From the NCBI RefSeq assembly GCF_000196655.1, contig NC_014253.1:620001-684000 (forward strand): DNA of 64,000 nt, given 5' to 3'. The DNA is from Methanohalobium evestigatum Z-7303 (GTDB lineage: Archaea; Halobacteriota; Methanosarcinia; Methanosarcinales; Methanosarcinaceae). The notes beneath the pieces are model-generated. The model made no database searches, was not told the DNA's origin, and saw only the letters and a program-made list of their open reading frames with translations. Positions 23,964-33,753 of the stretch are shown one piece after another. Numbering within the stretch: the first letter of the stretch is position 1; every line of letters starts with the position of its first letter. The position numbers and the translations under genes were made by a program.

Positions 23964-25292
23964 ATGTTTCCGCAAGCTGATTTATCGGTTACAATGCTAT
24001 TGTTGTCTATACTGGCAGGTTACATTCTTGGAGTGATTTCAGGGTTGATTCCCGGAATACATACCAACAATTTTGCGATGGTTCTTGTATATTTGTCTTC
24101 TGTAATGGCTGATTATGGCATAACTACTATTTATGCCGCAGTGATTATATCATCCAATTCCATCACCCATACATTTCATGATGTTATCCCTTCTATATTT
24201 CTGGGTGCACCGAGTGAAGATATGGCTCTGGCGGTACTTCCTGGGCATCAACTTTCACTTGAGGGGTCTGGTGCTGAAGCCATCAAGTTATCTGCAATAG
24301 GTAGTGCCGGGTCTATAATATTTTCTTTAATATTGGTTCTACCAGTAGCAGGTGTCTTCAGTACAATGTATCCGATTATTCAGAACTATATGGGCTGGAT
24401 ACTCCTTGTTATTATACTGCTCATGGTTGCTACTGAAAAAGGTGAATCCGTTGCAGGACAGGGGCAACTTGTCCCGTATAAACATAAATTCTACGCATTT
24501 GTAATATTTCTATTGAGCGGGTTGCTAGGATATTTTGCTTTTGAAACCGAATATCTGATTGAACCAGTTGTAGATATAGGTTCACCATCAATATTATTAC
24601 CACTACTAAGCGGACTTTTTGGAGCGTCACAGCTTGTAATAAGCCTTATGTCGCGTACAGACATTCCACCTCAAAAATATTCAATACCCAAACTGGAAAG
24701 AAGTAAAATATCAAGAGGAATTGCTATGGGTAGTGTAGCAGGGTCTATTGTTGCATGGATTCCCGGTATATCTTCATCGATTGCAACTGTGATTTCACGA
24801 CTGTTTATAACGGATAATTTTAACAATAAAAATACAGAAGATGAACTGGATTCTTCAAAAGAATTTATTGTTTCTGTATCAGGGGTTAATACTTCAAACG
24901 CTGTATTTGGATTGCTTTCACTGGTTGTAATTGAAAAAACCAGAAGCGGTGCTATGGTCGCATTCAATAAACTTATTGATGCAAGTCAATTAAACGGACA
25001 ATTTGTAATTTTATTTTTCTGTATAATTTTGGCAGCGGCTTTTTTATCATATCTATCAACTATTGTAATTGGAAATAATGCATACAGAATACTGTCAAAA
25101 ATAGATTATTACAAGCTTTGTATCTCCGTCATACTTGGGCTTGCATTACTTGTTTTCCTGTTTACAGGACTATATGGGTTGTTGATATTTATAATAGCCA
25201 CACCCATAGGAATGATGGCTCCTTTTATGACAGTGAAAAAATCAAACGCAATGGGTGTCATTTTACTGCCTATCATGTTATATTTTTTATAA
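23964..25292 (+). CDS. TctA-like membrane protein (COG1784)
   Basis: A 442-residue protein with about 11-12 TM helices. It opens with ADLSVTMLLLSILAGYILGV and SGLIPGIHTNNFAMVLVYLS; the GLIPGIHTNN segment and its later echo GSIVAWIPGISSSIATVISR are the signature repeats of the TctA/COG1784 family. The archaeal COG1784 members lack the TctB and TctC partners, as here, so the substrate is unknown. It is followed convergently by aTrm56. Confidence 0.85.
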   Translation: MFPQADLSVTMLLLSILAGYILGVISGLIPGIHTNNFAMVLVYLSSVMADYGITTIYAAVIISSNSITHTFHDVIPSIFLGAPSEDMALAVLPGHQLSLEGSGAEAIKLSAIGSAGSIIFSLILVLPVAGVFSTMYPIIQNYMGWILLVIILLMVATEKGESVAGQGQLVPYKHKFYAFVIFLLSGLLGYFAFETEYLIEPVVDIGSPSILLPLLSGLFGASQLVISLMSRTDIPPQKYSIPKLERSKISRGIAMGSVAGSIVAWIPGISSSIATVISRLFITDNFNNKNTEDELDSSKEFIVSVSGVNTSNAVFGLLSLVVIEKTRSGAMVAFNKLIDASQLNGQFVILFFCIILAAAFLSYLSTIVIGNNAYRILSKIDYYKLCISVILGLALLVFLFTGLYGLLIFIIATPIGMMAPFMTVKKSNAMGVILLPIMLYFL

Positions 25293-25305
25293 AACACCAA
25301 ACAGG

Positions 25306-25863
25306 TTAATTATTATTTATATTATCAGAGTTTGTATTATCAATCACCTTTTTACCTCTCGATGTTGGAACGATTGACAATTCAGCATCTCCAAATTCCT
25401 GTTTTAACGGGTCATAATCTGAAATTCTGTCCATTGTCACTGAGATAGCGGCTACTTCAGAATGAGGCTGATTACCCACAGCCACATTCAAGTCTGCCAT
25501 GTCATAAACTTCAGGCGGTACTTTTTCTGCACCAACTATAATCATGATTTTATGCCAGTTTTTAATATCGCTTTCAACATCAGAAAGATTCAAACCATAC
25601 ATGGACAGGTGACATACTTTTCCACCGTTGTTTTTCCATGATTGTATTTCTTTCTTCCAGTTAACATTGTTTTTTACATAAAAATTACCTCCCCACCTTC
25701 TGGCTACAGACTCGATATTATCTGCTATAGCCCTGTCATCAGATGCGAGCAACAAACCTTCTGCTCCAAATGCCCTTGCCGTTAAACCTACATGTGTGGT
25801 AATTCTTTTATCCCTTTCAGGACGGTGACCCAGACGCAATACAATTATTTGTTTTCCTGTCAT
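25306..25863 (-). CDS. trm56: tRNA (cytidine-56 2'-O)-methyltransferase
   Basis: A 185-residue SPOUT-class protein of the aTrm56 family (COG1303). Motifs: IIVLRLGHRPERDKRITTHV at the start, GGKVCHLSMYGLNL, and the SAM-binding knot KIMIIVGAEKVPPEVYDMAD with NVAVGNQPHSEVAAISVTMD. It 2'-O-methylates C56 in the T-loop of archaeal tRNAs. Start taken at ATG 25863; three more codons upstream are open. It lies about 27 bases after AMP phosphorylase on the same strand and is likely co-transcribed. Confidence 0.93.
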   Translation of the reverse strand: MTGKQIIVLRLGHRPERDKRITTHVGLTARAFGAEGLLLASDDRAIADNIESVARRWGGNFYVKNNVNWKKEIQSWKNNGGKVCHLSMYGLNLSDVESDIKNWHKIMIIVGAEKVPPEVYDMADLNVAVGNQPHSEVAAISVTMDRISDYDPLKQEFGDAELSIVPTSRGKKVIDNTNSDNINNN

Positions 25864-25889
25864 AGAAATCAATCACAATAATAATTTAA

Positions 25890-27410
25890 TTACAGCTCTT
25901 TATAACTTGGAACTCTTTCAAGAAGCATACCCTCTATCATAATAGGAGAATTCATCTGAGCGCTTTTTACTGCACTTTTAAGTTTATATTCTTTCTCTGA
26001 ATGGATTGTCAGCACTGCCTGGTCTTTTTTCACTGATTCTCCTCGTTTTTTATGTATTAAAACACCTGCTCCTTTATCATTTGGTGCTCCAGCAAGTCTT
26101 GCAATCTCAATAAGGCGTTTATTATTAAATTCTATAAGATACCCATCTGTAGGTGCTGTTAATTTATGGGTATATTCCCCGGCATTTATGTCATCTGAGG
26201 TTACATTTGAATCCCCTCCCTGTATGTCTATAATCTCTTTCATTTTGTTCAAAGCGTAACCATTTCTGAGGGTATCTTCTGCTACTTTTCTGCCCTGTCC
26301 TTTGATAGCTACACCACCCATCTCAAGAAGCATGCCTGCAATAGAGGTACTTTTTTCTATCAAACTGTTTGGACCTTCCATGGATTCCAAAACTTTGAGT
26401 GCTTCTCTAACTTCAAGTGCCGGTCCAACAGTCCTACCTACTGGGGAAGAACCATAGGTAAGTGCACATTCAATATTCATTCCCAGACGTTCCCCTAGAT
26501 TTATCAGGTCTCTTGCAAGCTTTCTCCCTTCTTGAACATTTTTTATTTTAGTGCCTTCACCGGTAGGTATATCAATTACAACCTGATCTGCACCTACTGA
26601 ACCCTTTTTAGCCATAATAGACGCCAGAAGCTGGCAATGAGGATCAATAGAAAGCGGATATTCAATGCGTATAAGTTTATCATCTGCCGGAGCTATATTC
26701 GTAGCTCCACCCCAAACCAGAACTCCTCCTACCTTTTCAGTCATTGACCGTACTTCTGATGCAGTGAATTCTACGGGTGCCAGAACTTCCATCAAATCTG
26801 ATGTTCCACCCGCCCCAGTAATAGCTCTTGAACTTGTTTTAGGAATCATTAATCCGTTAGCTGCTACGATAGGAACTACAAGAAGAGATATTTTGTTACC
26901 CGGAACCCCACCAATGGAATGTTTATCCATTACTGGATGAGTATCAAATTCTATTTTTTCACCTGTATCTATCATGGCTCTTGTCAACCATTCAGTTTCA
27001 TCATCGCTCATATCGTTGATGTAGGAAGCAGTCATAAATGCAGATAATTCTATATCACTCAGGCTTTCATCCACTATACCGTTAACAAGAAGGTAGATTT
27101 CCTCTTGGGTCAATTTTTGTTTATTCATCAATTTTTTGATTACCTGTGCTGATTTGGGGATGGAAGCGGGTGATATGTCAACAGTTTCCGTCCATTCTCT
27201 TTGTAATTTTTCCTGAACTTCATGATATAACCCCACCATACCCGGAGATATCATATCTTCGGTAAAATCCACAATTGCTGTAAGGCTATCATGGTCTCTT
27301 ACTCTTACTCTATCTCCTTCATTTACACCAAGTTCTTTTGCATCGACTGAATTAAGAACTACTTTATATTTCCCGACTTTGATATTAAGAGGCTGTACTT
27401 TAAGCTGCAT
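25890..27410 (-). CDS. deoA: AMP phosphorylase
   Basis: A 506-residue archaeal AMP phosphorylase (thymidine phosphorylase superfamily, with the 80-residue N-terminal extension that bacterial enzymes lack). Phosphate- and nucleoside-binding motifs: DKHSIGGVPGNKISLL (about 161-176), KTSSRAITGAGGTSD and ADQVVIDIPTGEGTKI. It converts AMP to ribose-1,5-bisphosphate, which feeds the archaeal type III RuBisCO pathway. Operon with trm56; divergent from the Fsr-like gene. Confidence 0.95.
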   Translation of the reverse strand: MQLKVQPLNIKVGKYKVVLNSVDAKELGVNEGDRVRVRDHDSLTAIVDFTEDMISPGMVGLYHEVQEKLQREWTETVDISPASIPKSAQVIKKLMNKQKLTQEEIYLLVNGIVDESLSDIELSAFMTASYINDMSDDETEWLTRAMIDTGEKIEFDTHPVMDKHSIGGVPGNKISLLVVPIVAANGLMIPKTSSRAITGAGGTSDLMEVLAPVEFTASEVRSMTEKVGGVLVWGGATNIAPADDKLIRIEYPLSIDPHCQLLASIMAKKGSVGADQVVIDIPTGEGTKIKNVQEGRKLARDLINLGERLGMNIECALTYGSSPVGRTVGPALEVREALKVLESMEGPNSLIEKSTSIAGMLLEMGGVAIKGQGRKVAEDTLRNGYALNKMKEIIDIQGGDSNVTSDDINAGEYTHKLTAPTDGYLIEFNNKRLIEIARLAGAPNDKGAGVLIHKKRGESVKKDQAVLTIHSEKEYKLKSAVKSAQMNSPIMIEGMLLERVPSYKEL

Positions 27411-27701
27411 TGTTACTTCCTGTTACTAATTAATTTGATGATAGATTATATCCGATAATTTTTAAAGATACGAATTAATGAAGTCCATCCATATTTATAA
27501 ATGTTGAAACAGAAATAACCATTATGTTGCTAATTATTTTTTATTCTTTCTCTTTGAAAACCTGAATATTGATTGGTTATACTATAGATTTAATCTTTTT
27601 CCGCATCAGGAAAGTTAACAGAGTTAACTTTTATCAAACGCTATATATAGGGCTTTTATAAGCAATGTAAATATAAAATAATCCTATAACGGGGAAATAT
27701 C
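27411..27701. promoter_or_regulatory. Operator palindrome and TATA box of the Fsr-like gene
   Basis: At 27611-27631 there is a perfect inverted repeat with 9-base arms AAAGTTAAC and GTTAACTTT around AGA. Ten bases after it lies a TATA box CTATATATAG (27641-27650), about 50 bases before the start codon; the start has CGGGGAAA as ribosome-binding site. A palindrome just upstream of TATA is the usual place for an archaeal activator, or a repressor blocking TFB. The rest of the region holds no ORF. Confidence 0.65.
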
Positions 27702-29573
27702 ATGTATGAATGGAAATTAAAAGATGAAATTGTTGATAATGGAATGTGTGCCAGATGCGGTACATGTGCAGTAGTCTGTCCCAACGACCTTCTGGACTTT
27801 AAAAATGGACCTGTATTAAAAGATGAATGTCTGAGAAAAGGTCACGGAATGTGTTTAGAGGTCTGTCCCCGTGTTTCATCAGGAAAATACCAGATAAGTA
27901 TCAGAGAAAATTTTAAAGAAGAATATTATGCAGGCAGAGGGAATTTTGACGGTCAGGATGGAGGAGTTGTTACTGCTTTTTTAAAATATCTTCTGGATAA
28001 TGAAAAAATAGAAGGTGCAATTGTTGTCGGTGATGAATGCTGGAAACCGGTTTCAATGGTTGTCAAAGATGAAAAAGGATTAATGGACACTGCAAAATCA
28101 AAATACACTATTTCAACACTTGATGCATTAAGGGATGCAGGTGAAATGGGTCTGGAAAATGTTGCAGTGGTTGGACTACCGTGTCAAATTAACGGATTGA
28201 GGAAATTGCAGTATTTTGAATATCTTGCAAAACACGGTGAAGAACTCGGAAGCAACGGAAAACCTGCAAATCTTCCAGATATCCAGTATTTAATAGGGCT
28301 TTTCTGCACTGAAAAATTTGAATATGACAGCCTTAAAAACATATTGCAGAAATATAATGTTGATATAGAAAATGTTGAAAAATTTGATATCTTAAAAGGA
28401 AAACTTGTTGCATATTCCAATAAAAAAAATGCGAGTGTAAAAATCCCTCTCGATGAAATTGATATAACTCCCGGATGCAGAGTTTGCAGAGATTTTGACG
28501 CAAATATGGCTGATGTTTCTGTGGGGAGTGCCGGAAGTTCTGATGGATATTCAACAGTAGTAGTAAGAACTGAAAAAGGAGACGATATCAAAAACGCTAT
28601 TGAACTTCATGATGAAATAAATCTTGATGCGGTTTCTAAATTAAAAAATATCAAGTCAGAAAGGTTCAACAAGGAAATAAAAAGAAGGAAAGAATATAAT
28701 GAACCGGTTTCACTTTACTGGCTTGCAGAACACGGTGGTGTTTCTAAAAGAGCTGACGACTCCTATTTTATACGGATAAGAGCCAAACCCTCTGGATGGT
28801 ATGAAGCCGATGAAATAGAATATGTTTCAAAAATAGCAGAGGAGTACAACGGCAAATTGAAACTGACAAATCGAGGCGGTATAGAAATTCATGATATAAG
28901 CGGTTTTGATGCTGAAGAAGTTGCTCTTAAATTAAAGAATAAAGGGTTGTTAACCGGTTCTGAAGGACCTCTGGTGAGAGCCACTCTTGCCTGTCCAGGT
29001 GAAGGAGAATGTGGAAGTGGGTTAATAAACACCACACGAATCTGTGAATTGATGGAAGATGAATTCACAGAAAAACCTGAGCCCTATAAATTTAAAATTG
29101 CTGTTAGCGGCTGCCCAAACAAATGTGTGAGACCGCATATACACGATATTGGATTTTATGGTGTAAGATATCCCAAAGTAAATGATAACTGCAATGGATG
29201 TGGGCGGTGTGCAGATGTCTGTAAACTTGAGGCTATAAGCGTGAGGGGAACAACTTCCTATACCAATTATAATGTGTGTATAGGATGTGGAAAATGTATA
29301 AAAGCCTGCCCGAATGATGCAAGAGATATTGAAAAAGAAGGTTACATGGCTCTTGTAGGTGGTAAATCCGGAAGAGAAATTGTAGAGGCAACAAATATGG
29401 GTATGATGGGTGAAGATGAACTTGTGGATTTTGTTAATGGAGTGATGAAAGTTTATGAAAAATATGCTGATAAACCACAGAGAGAAAGACTGTCCTCAGT
29501 GATGGAAAAAATAGGCAAAGGCAGTTTTTTAAGTGAGGTTAAAGACTTTAAAAAAGAAATGGATAGTGTTTAA
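27702..29573 (+). CDS. fsr: F420-dependent sulfite reductase-like protein (Fsr)
   Basis: A 623-residue fusion in the Fsr layout. Residues 1-70: ferredoxin domain (CARCGTCAVVCPND and a second CLEVCPR); about 70-340: F420H2 dehydrogenase domain of the FpoF/FrhB type; about 345-620: siroheme sulfite/nitrite reductase half-domains with the cluster motif CPGEGEC...SGCPNKC (C-x5-C and C-x3-C) and an inserted 2[4Fe-4S] ferredoxin (CNGCGRCADVCK and CIGCGKCIKACPND). Fsr proteins reduce sulfite with F420H2; some Methanosarcinales versions may use another substrate. A single gene behind a palindromic operator; expression may respond to a sulfur source. Confidence 0.9.
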   Translation: MYEWKLKDEIVDNGMCARCGTCAVVCPNDLLDFKNGPVLKDECLRKGHGMCLEVCPRVSSGKYQISIRENFKEEYYAGRGNFDGQDGGVVTAFLKYLLDNEKIEGAIVVGDECWKPVSMVVKDEKGLMDTAKSKYTISTLDALRDAGEMGLENVAVVGLPCQINGLRKLQYFEYLAKHGEELGSNGKPANLPDIQYLIGLFCTEKFEYDSLKNILQKYNVDIENVEKFDILKGKLVAYSNKKNASVKIPLDEIDITPGCRVCRDFDANMADVSVGSAGSSDGYSTVVVRTEKGDDIKNAIELHDEINLDAVSKLKNIKSERFNKEIKRRKEYNEPVSLYWLAEHGGVSKRADDSYFIRIRAKPSGWYEADEIEYVSKIAEEYNGKLKLTNRGGIEIHDISGFDAEEVALKLKNKGLLTGSEGPLVRATLACPGEGECGSGLINTTRICELMEDEFTEKPEPYKFKIAVSGCPNKCVRPHIHDIGFYGVRYPKVNDNCNGCGRCADVCKLEAISVRGTTSYTNYNVCIGCGKCIKACPNDARDIEKEGYMALVGGKSGREIVEATNMGMMGEDELVDFVNGVMKVYEKYADKPQRERLSSVMEKIGKGSFLSEVKDFKKEMDSV

Positions 29574-29581
29574 CTATCCTT

Positions 29582-31654
29582 TTATTGTTTTCTACTTCTT
29601 TTCAGATACATCACAAGCACAGCACCAAGCAAACCAGCGGTGATTAGTGGACTGGCTGTAGGTACTTCTTTGGATACACCTTCATAGTGACTCAAATCTT
29701 CATCTGAAACTGTTTCGTCCTCATAATCACCTGTAACACTACCTACATTTTCGTACTGACCTTCTGTTGCAGTACCAGTATATTCATAGACCCAAGTTTC
29801 TGTCTGGTTGAGGTAGCCATCTCCATTTACATCTCCACTCTGATAAACCGGTGTTACACCTGTTACACTATCTGTAACCTGTACATTTTCAAGCGGTACA
29901 TTACCGGTGTTGGTTACTGTGTAGGTCCATGTAACCTGATTTCCGGTTTCTATTTCAGGTCCTGTGGGTGTGTCGGCATCCTGACCATTGGTTGATTTCT
30001 CGATGTCTATACCTAGATTCGGTTCAAACGGTACTTCTCCAATATAATGACTTGGGTCATCATCGACTACTGTTTGACCTGCATAATCACCCGAAACATC
30101 ACCAACGTTTTCATATTGTCCTTCTTTTACTGTACCAGTGGCTTCATAAATCCAAGTCTCATTCAATTGAAGGACATCATCACCGTTGGTGTCTCCACTC
30201 TGATATACTGGATTTACACCTGTTACACTGTCAGTTACCTGTACATTTTCTATTGGTACATTACCTGTGTTGTTTACAGTATAAGTCCAGGTAACTGTAT
30301 CACCAACTGTTAGTTCAGGTCCGGTCGGTGTATCGGCATCATCTCCATTGGTGGATTTCTCGATGTCTATTCCTGGATTCGGTTCAAACTGTTCATCTCC
30401 AATATAGTGGCTTGGATCCTCATCAGTTACATTGGTATCTTCATATTCTCCGGTTACATTACCTATGTTGAAATATTGACCTTCTTCTGCTATTCCAGTA
30501 GCATTATAAATCCAGGTTTCAGTTACATTGAGGTACCCATCTCCGTTAGTATCTCCACTTACAAAGGTTGGATTTACACCATCTACATTGTCTGTTACCT
30601 CTACACTACTGAGATTCACGTTACCGGTGTTGGTTACAGTGTAGTTCCAGGTTACTGTGTCACCTACTCCTATTTCAGGTCCTGTCGGTGTATCGGCATC
30701 ATCTCCATTGGTGGACTTCTCTATGTCTATGGAAACGTTTACTCCAAAGTAGTGACTCGGGTCTTCATCGGTTACATCAATGGTGATGTTATTGCTGTAT
30801 TGACCTGTAACATTACCAAGATTTGCATACTGGCCTTCCATTGCAGTACTGGTATTGGTTACCGTGGTACTCTCTCCGACTGCAAGCTCTCCTATTGATG
30901 AGGTGAAGGCTGTCTGGTTGTCACTTACCTCTACACTGCTGAGATTCACGTTACCGGTGTTGGTTACGGTGTAGTTCCAGGTTACTGGGTCACCTACTCC
31001 TATTTCGGGTCCCGTCGGTGTATCGGCGTCATCTCCATTGGTGGATTTCTCTATGTCTATGGAAGCGTTTACTCCAAAGTAGTGACTCGGGTCTTCATCG
31101 GTTACATCAATGGTGATGTTATTGCTGTATTGACCTGTAACATTACCAAGATTTGTATACTGGCCTTCCATTGCAGTACTGGTATTGGTTACCGTGGTAC
31201 TCTCTCCGACTGCAAGCTCTCCTATTGATGAGGTGAAGGCTGTCTGGTTGTCACTTACCTCTACACTGCTGAGATTCACGTTACCGGTGTTGGTTACGGT
31301 GTAGTTCCAGGTTACTGGGTCACCTACTCCTATTTCGGGTCCCGTCGGTGTATCGGCGTCATCTCCATTGGTGGATTTCTCTATGTCTATGGAAGCGTTT
31401 ACTCCAAAGTAGTGACTCGGGTCTTCATCGGTTACATCAATGGTGATGTTATTGCTGTATTGACCTGTAACATTACCAAGATTTGCATACTGGCCTTCCA
31501 TTGCAGTACTGGTATTGGTTACCGTGGTACTCTCTCCGACTGCAAGCTCTCCTATTGATGAGGTGAAGGCTGTCTGGTTGTCACTTACCTCTACACTGCT
31601 GAGATTCACGTTACCGGTGTTGGTTACGGTGTAGTTCCAGGTTACTGGGGTCAC
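29582..31654 (-). CDS. DUF11-repeat surface protein, C-terminal part
   Basis: A 690-residue open frame, the second half of a repeat protein broken by a frameshift. It holds three near-identical 110-residue units and three diverged ones, each with EKSTNGDDADTPTGPE, TNTGNVNLSSVEVSD or ENVQVTDSVTG, and DEDPSHY: DUF11-like beta-sandwich domains used in archaeal S-layer or adhesin proteins. The C terminus is a membrane anchor, VPTASPLITAGLLGAVLVMY then basic residues. The frame begins inside a repeat at a GTG overlapping the TGA of the first half (GTGA), so it lacks its own signal peptide and is probably not exported alone. Confidence 0.8.
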   Translation of the reverse strand: MTPVTWNYTVTNTGNVNLSSVEVSDNQTAFTSSIGELAVGESTTVTNTSTAMEGQYANLGNVTGQYSNNITIDVTDEDPSHYFGVNASIDIEKSTNGDDADTPTGPEIGVGDPVTWNYTVTNTGNVNLSSVEVSDNQTAFTSSIGELAVGESTTVTNTSTAMEGQYTNLGNVTGQYSNNITIDVTDEDPSHYFGVNASIDIEKSTNGDDADTPTGPEIGVGDPVTWNYTVTNTGNVNLSSVEVSDNQTAFTSSIGELAVGESTTVTNTSTAMEGQYANLGNVTGQYSNNITIDVTDEDPSHYFGVNVSIDIEKSTNGDDADTPTGPEIGVGDTVTWNYTVTNTGNVNLSSVEVTDNVDGVNPTFVSGDTNGDGYLNVTETWIYNATGIAEEGQYFNIGNVTGEYEDTNVTDEDPSHYIGDEQFEPNPGIDIEKSTNGDDADTPTGPELTVGDTVTWTYTVNNTGNVPIENVQVTDSVTGVNPVYQSGDTNGDDVLQLNETWIYEATGTVKEGQYENVGDVSGDYAGQTVVDDDPSHYIGEVPFEPNLGIDIEKSTNGQDADTPTGPEIETGNQVTWTYTVTNTGNVPLENVQVTDSVTGVTPVYQSGDVNGDGYLNQTETWVYEYTGTATEGQYENVGSVTGDYEDETVSDEDLSHYEGVSKEVPTASPLITAGLLGAVLVMYLKRSRKQ

Positions 31655-32430
31655 CTTACTCCTATTTCGGGTCCCGTCGGTGTATCGGCGTCATCTCCAT
31701 TGGTGGATTTCTCTATGTCTATGGAAGCGTTTACTCCAAAGTAGTGACTCGGGTCTTCATCGGTTACATCAATGGTGATGTTATTGCTGTATTGACCTGT
31801 AACATTACCAAGATTTGCATACTGGCCTTCCATTGCAGTACTGGTATTGGTTACTGTGGTACTCTCTCCGACTGCAAGCTCTCCTATTGATGAGGTGAAG
31901 GCTGTCTGGTTGTCACTTACCTCTACACTGCTGAGATTCACGTTACCGGTGTTGGTTACGGTGTAGTTCCAGGTTACTGGGTCACCTACTCCTATTTCGG
32001 GTCCCGTCGGTGTATCGGCGTCATCTCCATTGGTGGATTTCTCTATGTCTATGGAAGCGTTTACTCCAAAGTAGTGACTCGGGTCTTCATCGGTTACATC
32101 AATGGTGATGTTATTGCTGTATTGACCTGTAACATTACCAAGATTTGCATACTGGCCTTCCATTGCAGTACTGGTATTGGTTACTGTGGTACTCTCTCCG
32201 ACTGCAAGCTCTCCTATTGATGAGGTGAAGGCTGTCTGGTTGTCACTTACCTCTACACTGCTGAGATTCACGTTACCGGTGTTGGTTACGGTGTAGTTCC
32301 AGGTTACTGGGTCACCTACTCCTATTTCGGGTCCCGTCGGTGTATCGGCGTCATCTCCATTGGTGGATTTCTCTATGTCTATGGAAGCGTTTACTCCAAA
32401 GTAGTGACTCGGGTCTTCATCGGTTACTAT
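30691..32430 (-). repeat. Five near-identical 330-bp tandem coding repeats
   Basis: The landmark TATCGGC(A/G)TC recurs at 30691, 31021, 31351, 31683, 32013 and 32343: spacing is 330 bases, except 332 between 31351 and 31683. Unit sequences are nearly identical, with a few substitutions such as A/T in NLGNV flanks. Each unit encodes one 110-residue DUF11-like domain. Such identity implies recent amplification or gene conversion, and copy number could vary between strains. Confidence 0.9.
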
Positions 32431-33534
32431 AATATCACTGAAATTAGCAGTAACATTACCAATGTTACTATACTGACCTTCCTGAGCAGTTCCATTAGCT
32501 GTACAAATCATAGATTCACCCGGTGCCAACGTATTTGTTGGACATGTGACTGATACTCCTTCACTGTCAGTAACGCTGATATTGGTTAGATTTGTGTTAC
32601 CTGTATTGGTTACATTGTAAGTCCAGTTTACATCATCTCCAATCGGTATTTCAGGACCTATGACATTATCTGCATCCACTCCATTGGTGGACTTTTCAAT
32701 ATCTATCTGCGGGTTTGGAATTTCAAAGAATACTACACCTGAGTCTTCACCGACCTCCGGGTCACCGCTTGAACCTGCTCCAACCTGTATCGCAAGTTTT
32801 GAGCCTGGATTTACATCGTAAAATTTACTAAAGTTTTCAACTTTGACTTCATAAACTGATTTGGGTAGTGTATCATCTCCTATTTGACGGAAATTCTGAT
32901 AGGAGAACTTTGATGATACATTATTATAATCCAGTCCCACATCAGTATCTATTATATTCCAATCATTATCGCTTATCTGTATCAGAGAGTAGTCCTGATA
33001 AACACCGTTTTTTGCTTGATAAAATGCGATACTCCATGACTCTTGAGTGCTCAAACCGAATCCTGCTGGTCCAACATCTCCACCTGAATCTCCTGCTGAC
33101 GACTCTGTAGTTACATCTCCATTACCATCATGGTCCCCAGGAATACCATAAACTTCTGTCATACCATACAAGGTATCCGTTGATTGATTATAATGCCCGT
33201 AAACTTTGTATAAATCCGAACCACTAGAATTTCCATTCAAAGCCATTGACTCATCATAACTAGACCCTGAATCATTCTTTGGGTCTACTGCATTATAATC
33301 TCCAGTATCCGCTTGAAGTGTACCCTGCATAATCTCTAATCTATCTCCCAGATTGTTTATATCATATTCTGAGGCAGCTGTAGCATTATTCGTTTGACCA
33401 AATGCCCAGTTTTCATTCCACTCCCCAGATGTTTTATTACCATCTACAGTTATTGCTGATACCGATGAAACTAACGATAGCATCATCAATAAAGCAATAA
33501 CTATGCAAAAACCTGTTTGTAATTTAATTTTCAA
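31651..33534 (-). CDS. DUF11-repeat surface protein, N-terminal part
   Basis: About 628 residues. The start is taken as TTG 33534 because GAGGGGG lies eight bases before it; the next residues form a signal peptide (KIKLQTGFCIVIALLMMLSL then VSSVSA). Residues about 30-250 are a unique extracellular domain, with EWNENWAFGQTNN at its start, that may bind ligand; then DUF11-like units follow. The frame ends early at GPEIGVR because two extra bases (a G in 31647-31650 and a T in 31655-31656, compared with the other repeats) shift the reading frame. The intact product would be about 1300 residues, a secreted surface protein. Confidence 0.82.
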   Translation of the reverse strand: MKIKLQTGFCIVIALLMMLSLVSSVSAITVDGNKTSGEWNENWAFGQTNNATAASEYDINNLGDRLEIMQGTLQADTGDYNAVDPKNDSGSSYDESMALNGNSSGSDLYKVYGHYNQSTDTLYGMTEVYGIPGDHDGNGDVTTESSAGDSGGDVGPAGFGLSTQESWSIAFYQAKNGVYQDYSLIQISDNDWNIIDTDVGLDYNNVSSKFSYQNFRQIGDDTLPKSVYEVKVENFSKFYDVNPGSKLAIQVGAGSSGDPEVGEDSGVVFFEIPNPQIDIEKSTNGVDADNVIGPEIPIGDDVNWTYNVTNTGNTNLTNISVTDSEGVSVTCPTNTLAPGESMICTANGTAQEGQYSNIGNVTANFSDIIVTDEDPSHYFGVNASIDIEKSTNGDDADTPTGPEIGVGDPVTWNYTVTNTGNVNLSSVEVSDNQTAFTSSIGELAVGESTTVTNTSTAMEGQYANLGNVTGQYSNNITIDVTDEDPSHYFGVNASIDIEKSTNGDDADTPTGPEIGVGDPVTWNYTVTNTGNVNLSSVEVSDNQTAFTSSIGELAVGESTTVTNTSTAMEGQYANLGNVTGQYSNNITIDVTDEDPSHYFGVNASIDIEKSTNGDDADTPTGPEIGVR

Positions 33535-33753
33535 TTCTATACCCCCTCTTTTGAAATACATTAAAAAATATTTTTTTTTGAGTGACTTTTATACAAATAA
33601 ATATTAAAACAGGTAAGGATATATTATGTTAGGAAATAATAATTCTAAAATCAATACCTAATAGCAATTACTAAGGATAGTTACATTAAAAACTAAAACC
33701 AAAGTATTTTACAAAATCATAAGTTATTTTAATTATACTGCCAATTAAAAACC

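Noticed and set aside
30407-30898. Open frames on the plus strand through the repeat gene, some over 100 codons
   Set aside because: They are antisense to the DUF11 repeats, with Tyr/Ile/Ser-rich composition that mirrors the repeat codons. No ribosome-binding site or domain.
30691-32430. Possible CRISPR-like or satellite repeat
   Set aside because: The 330-bp period is a multiple of three and encodes beta-sandwich domains in one frame; there are no spacers.
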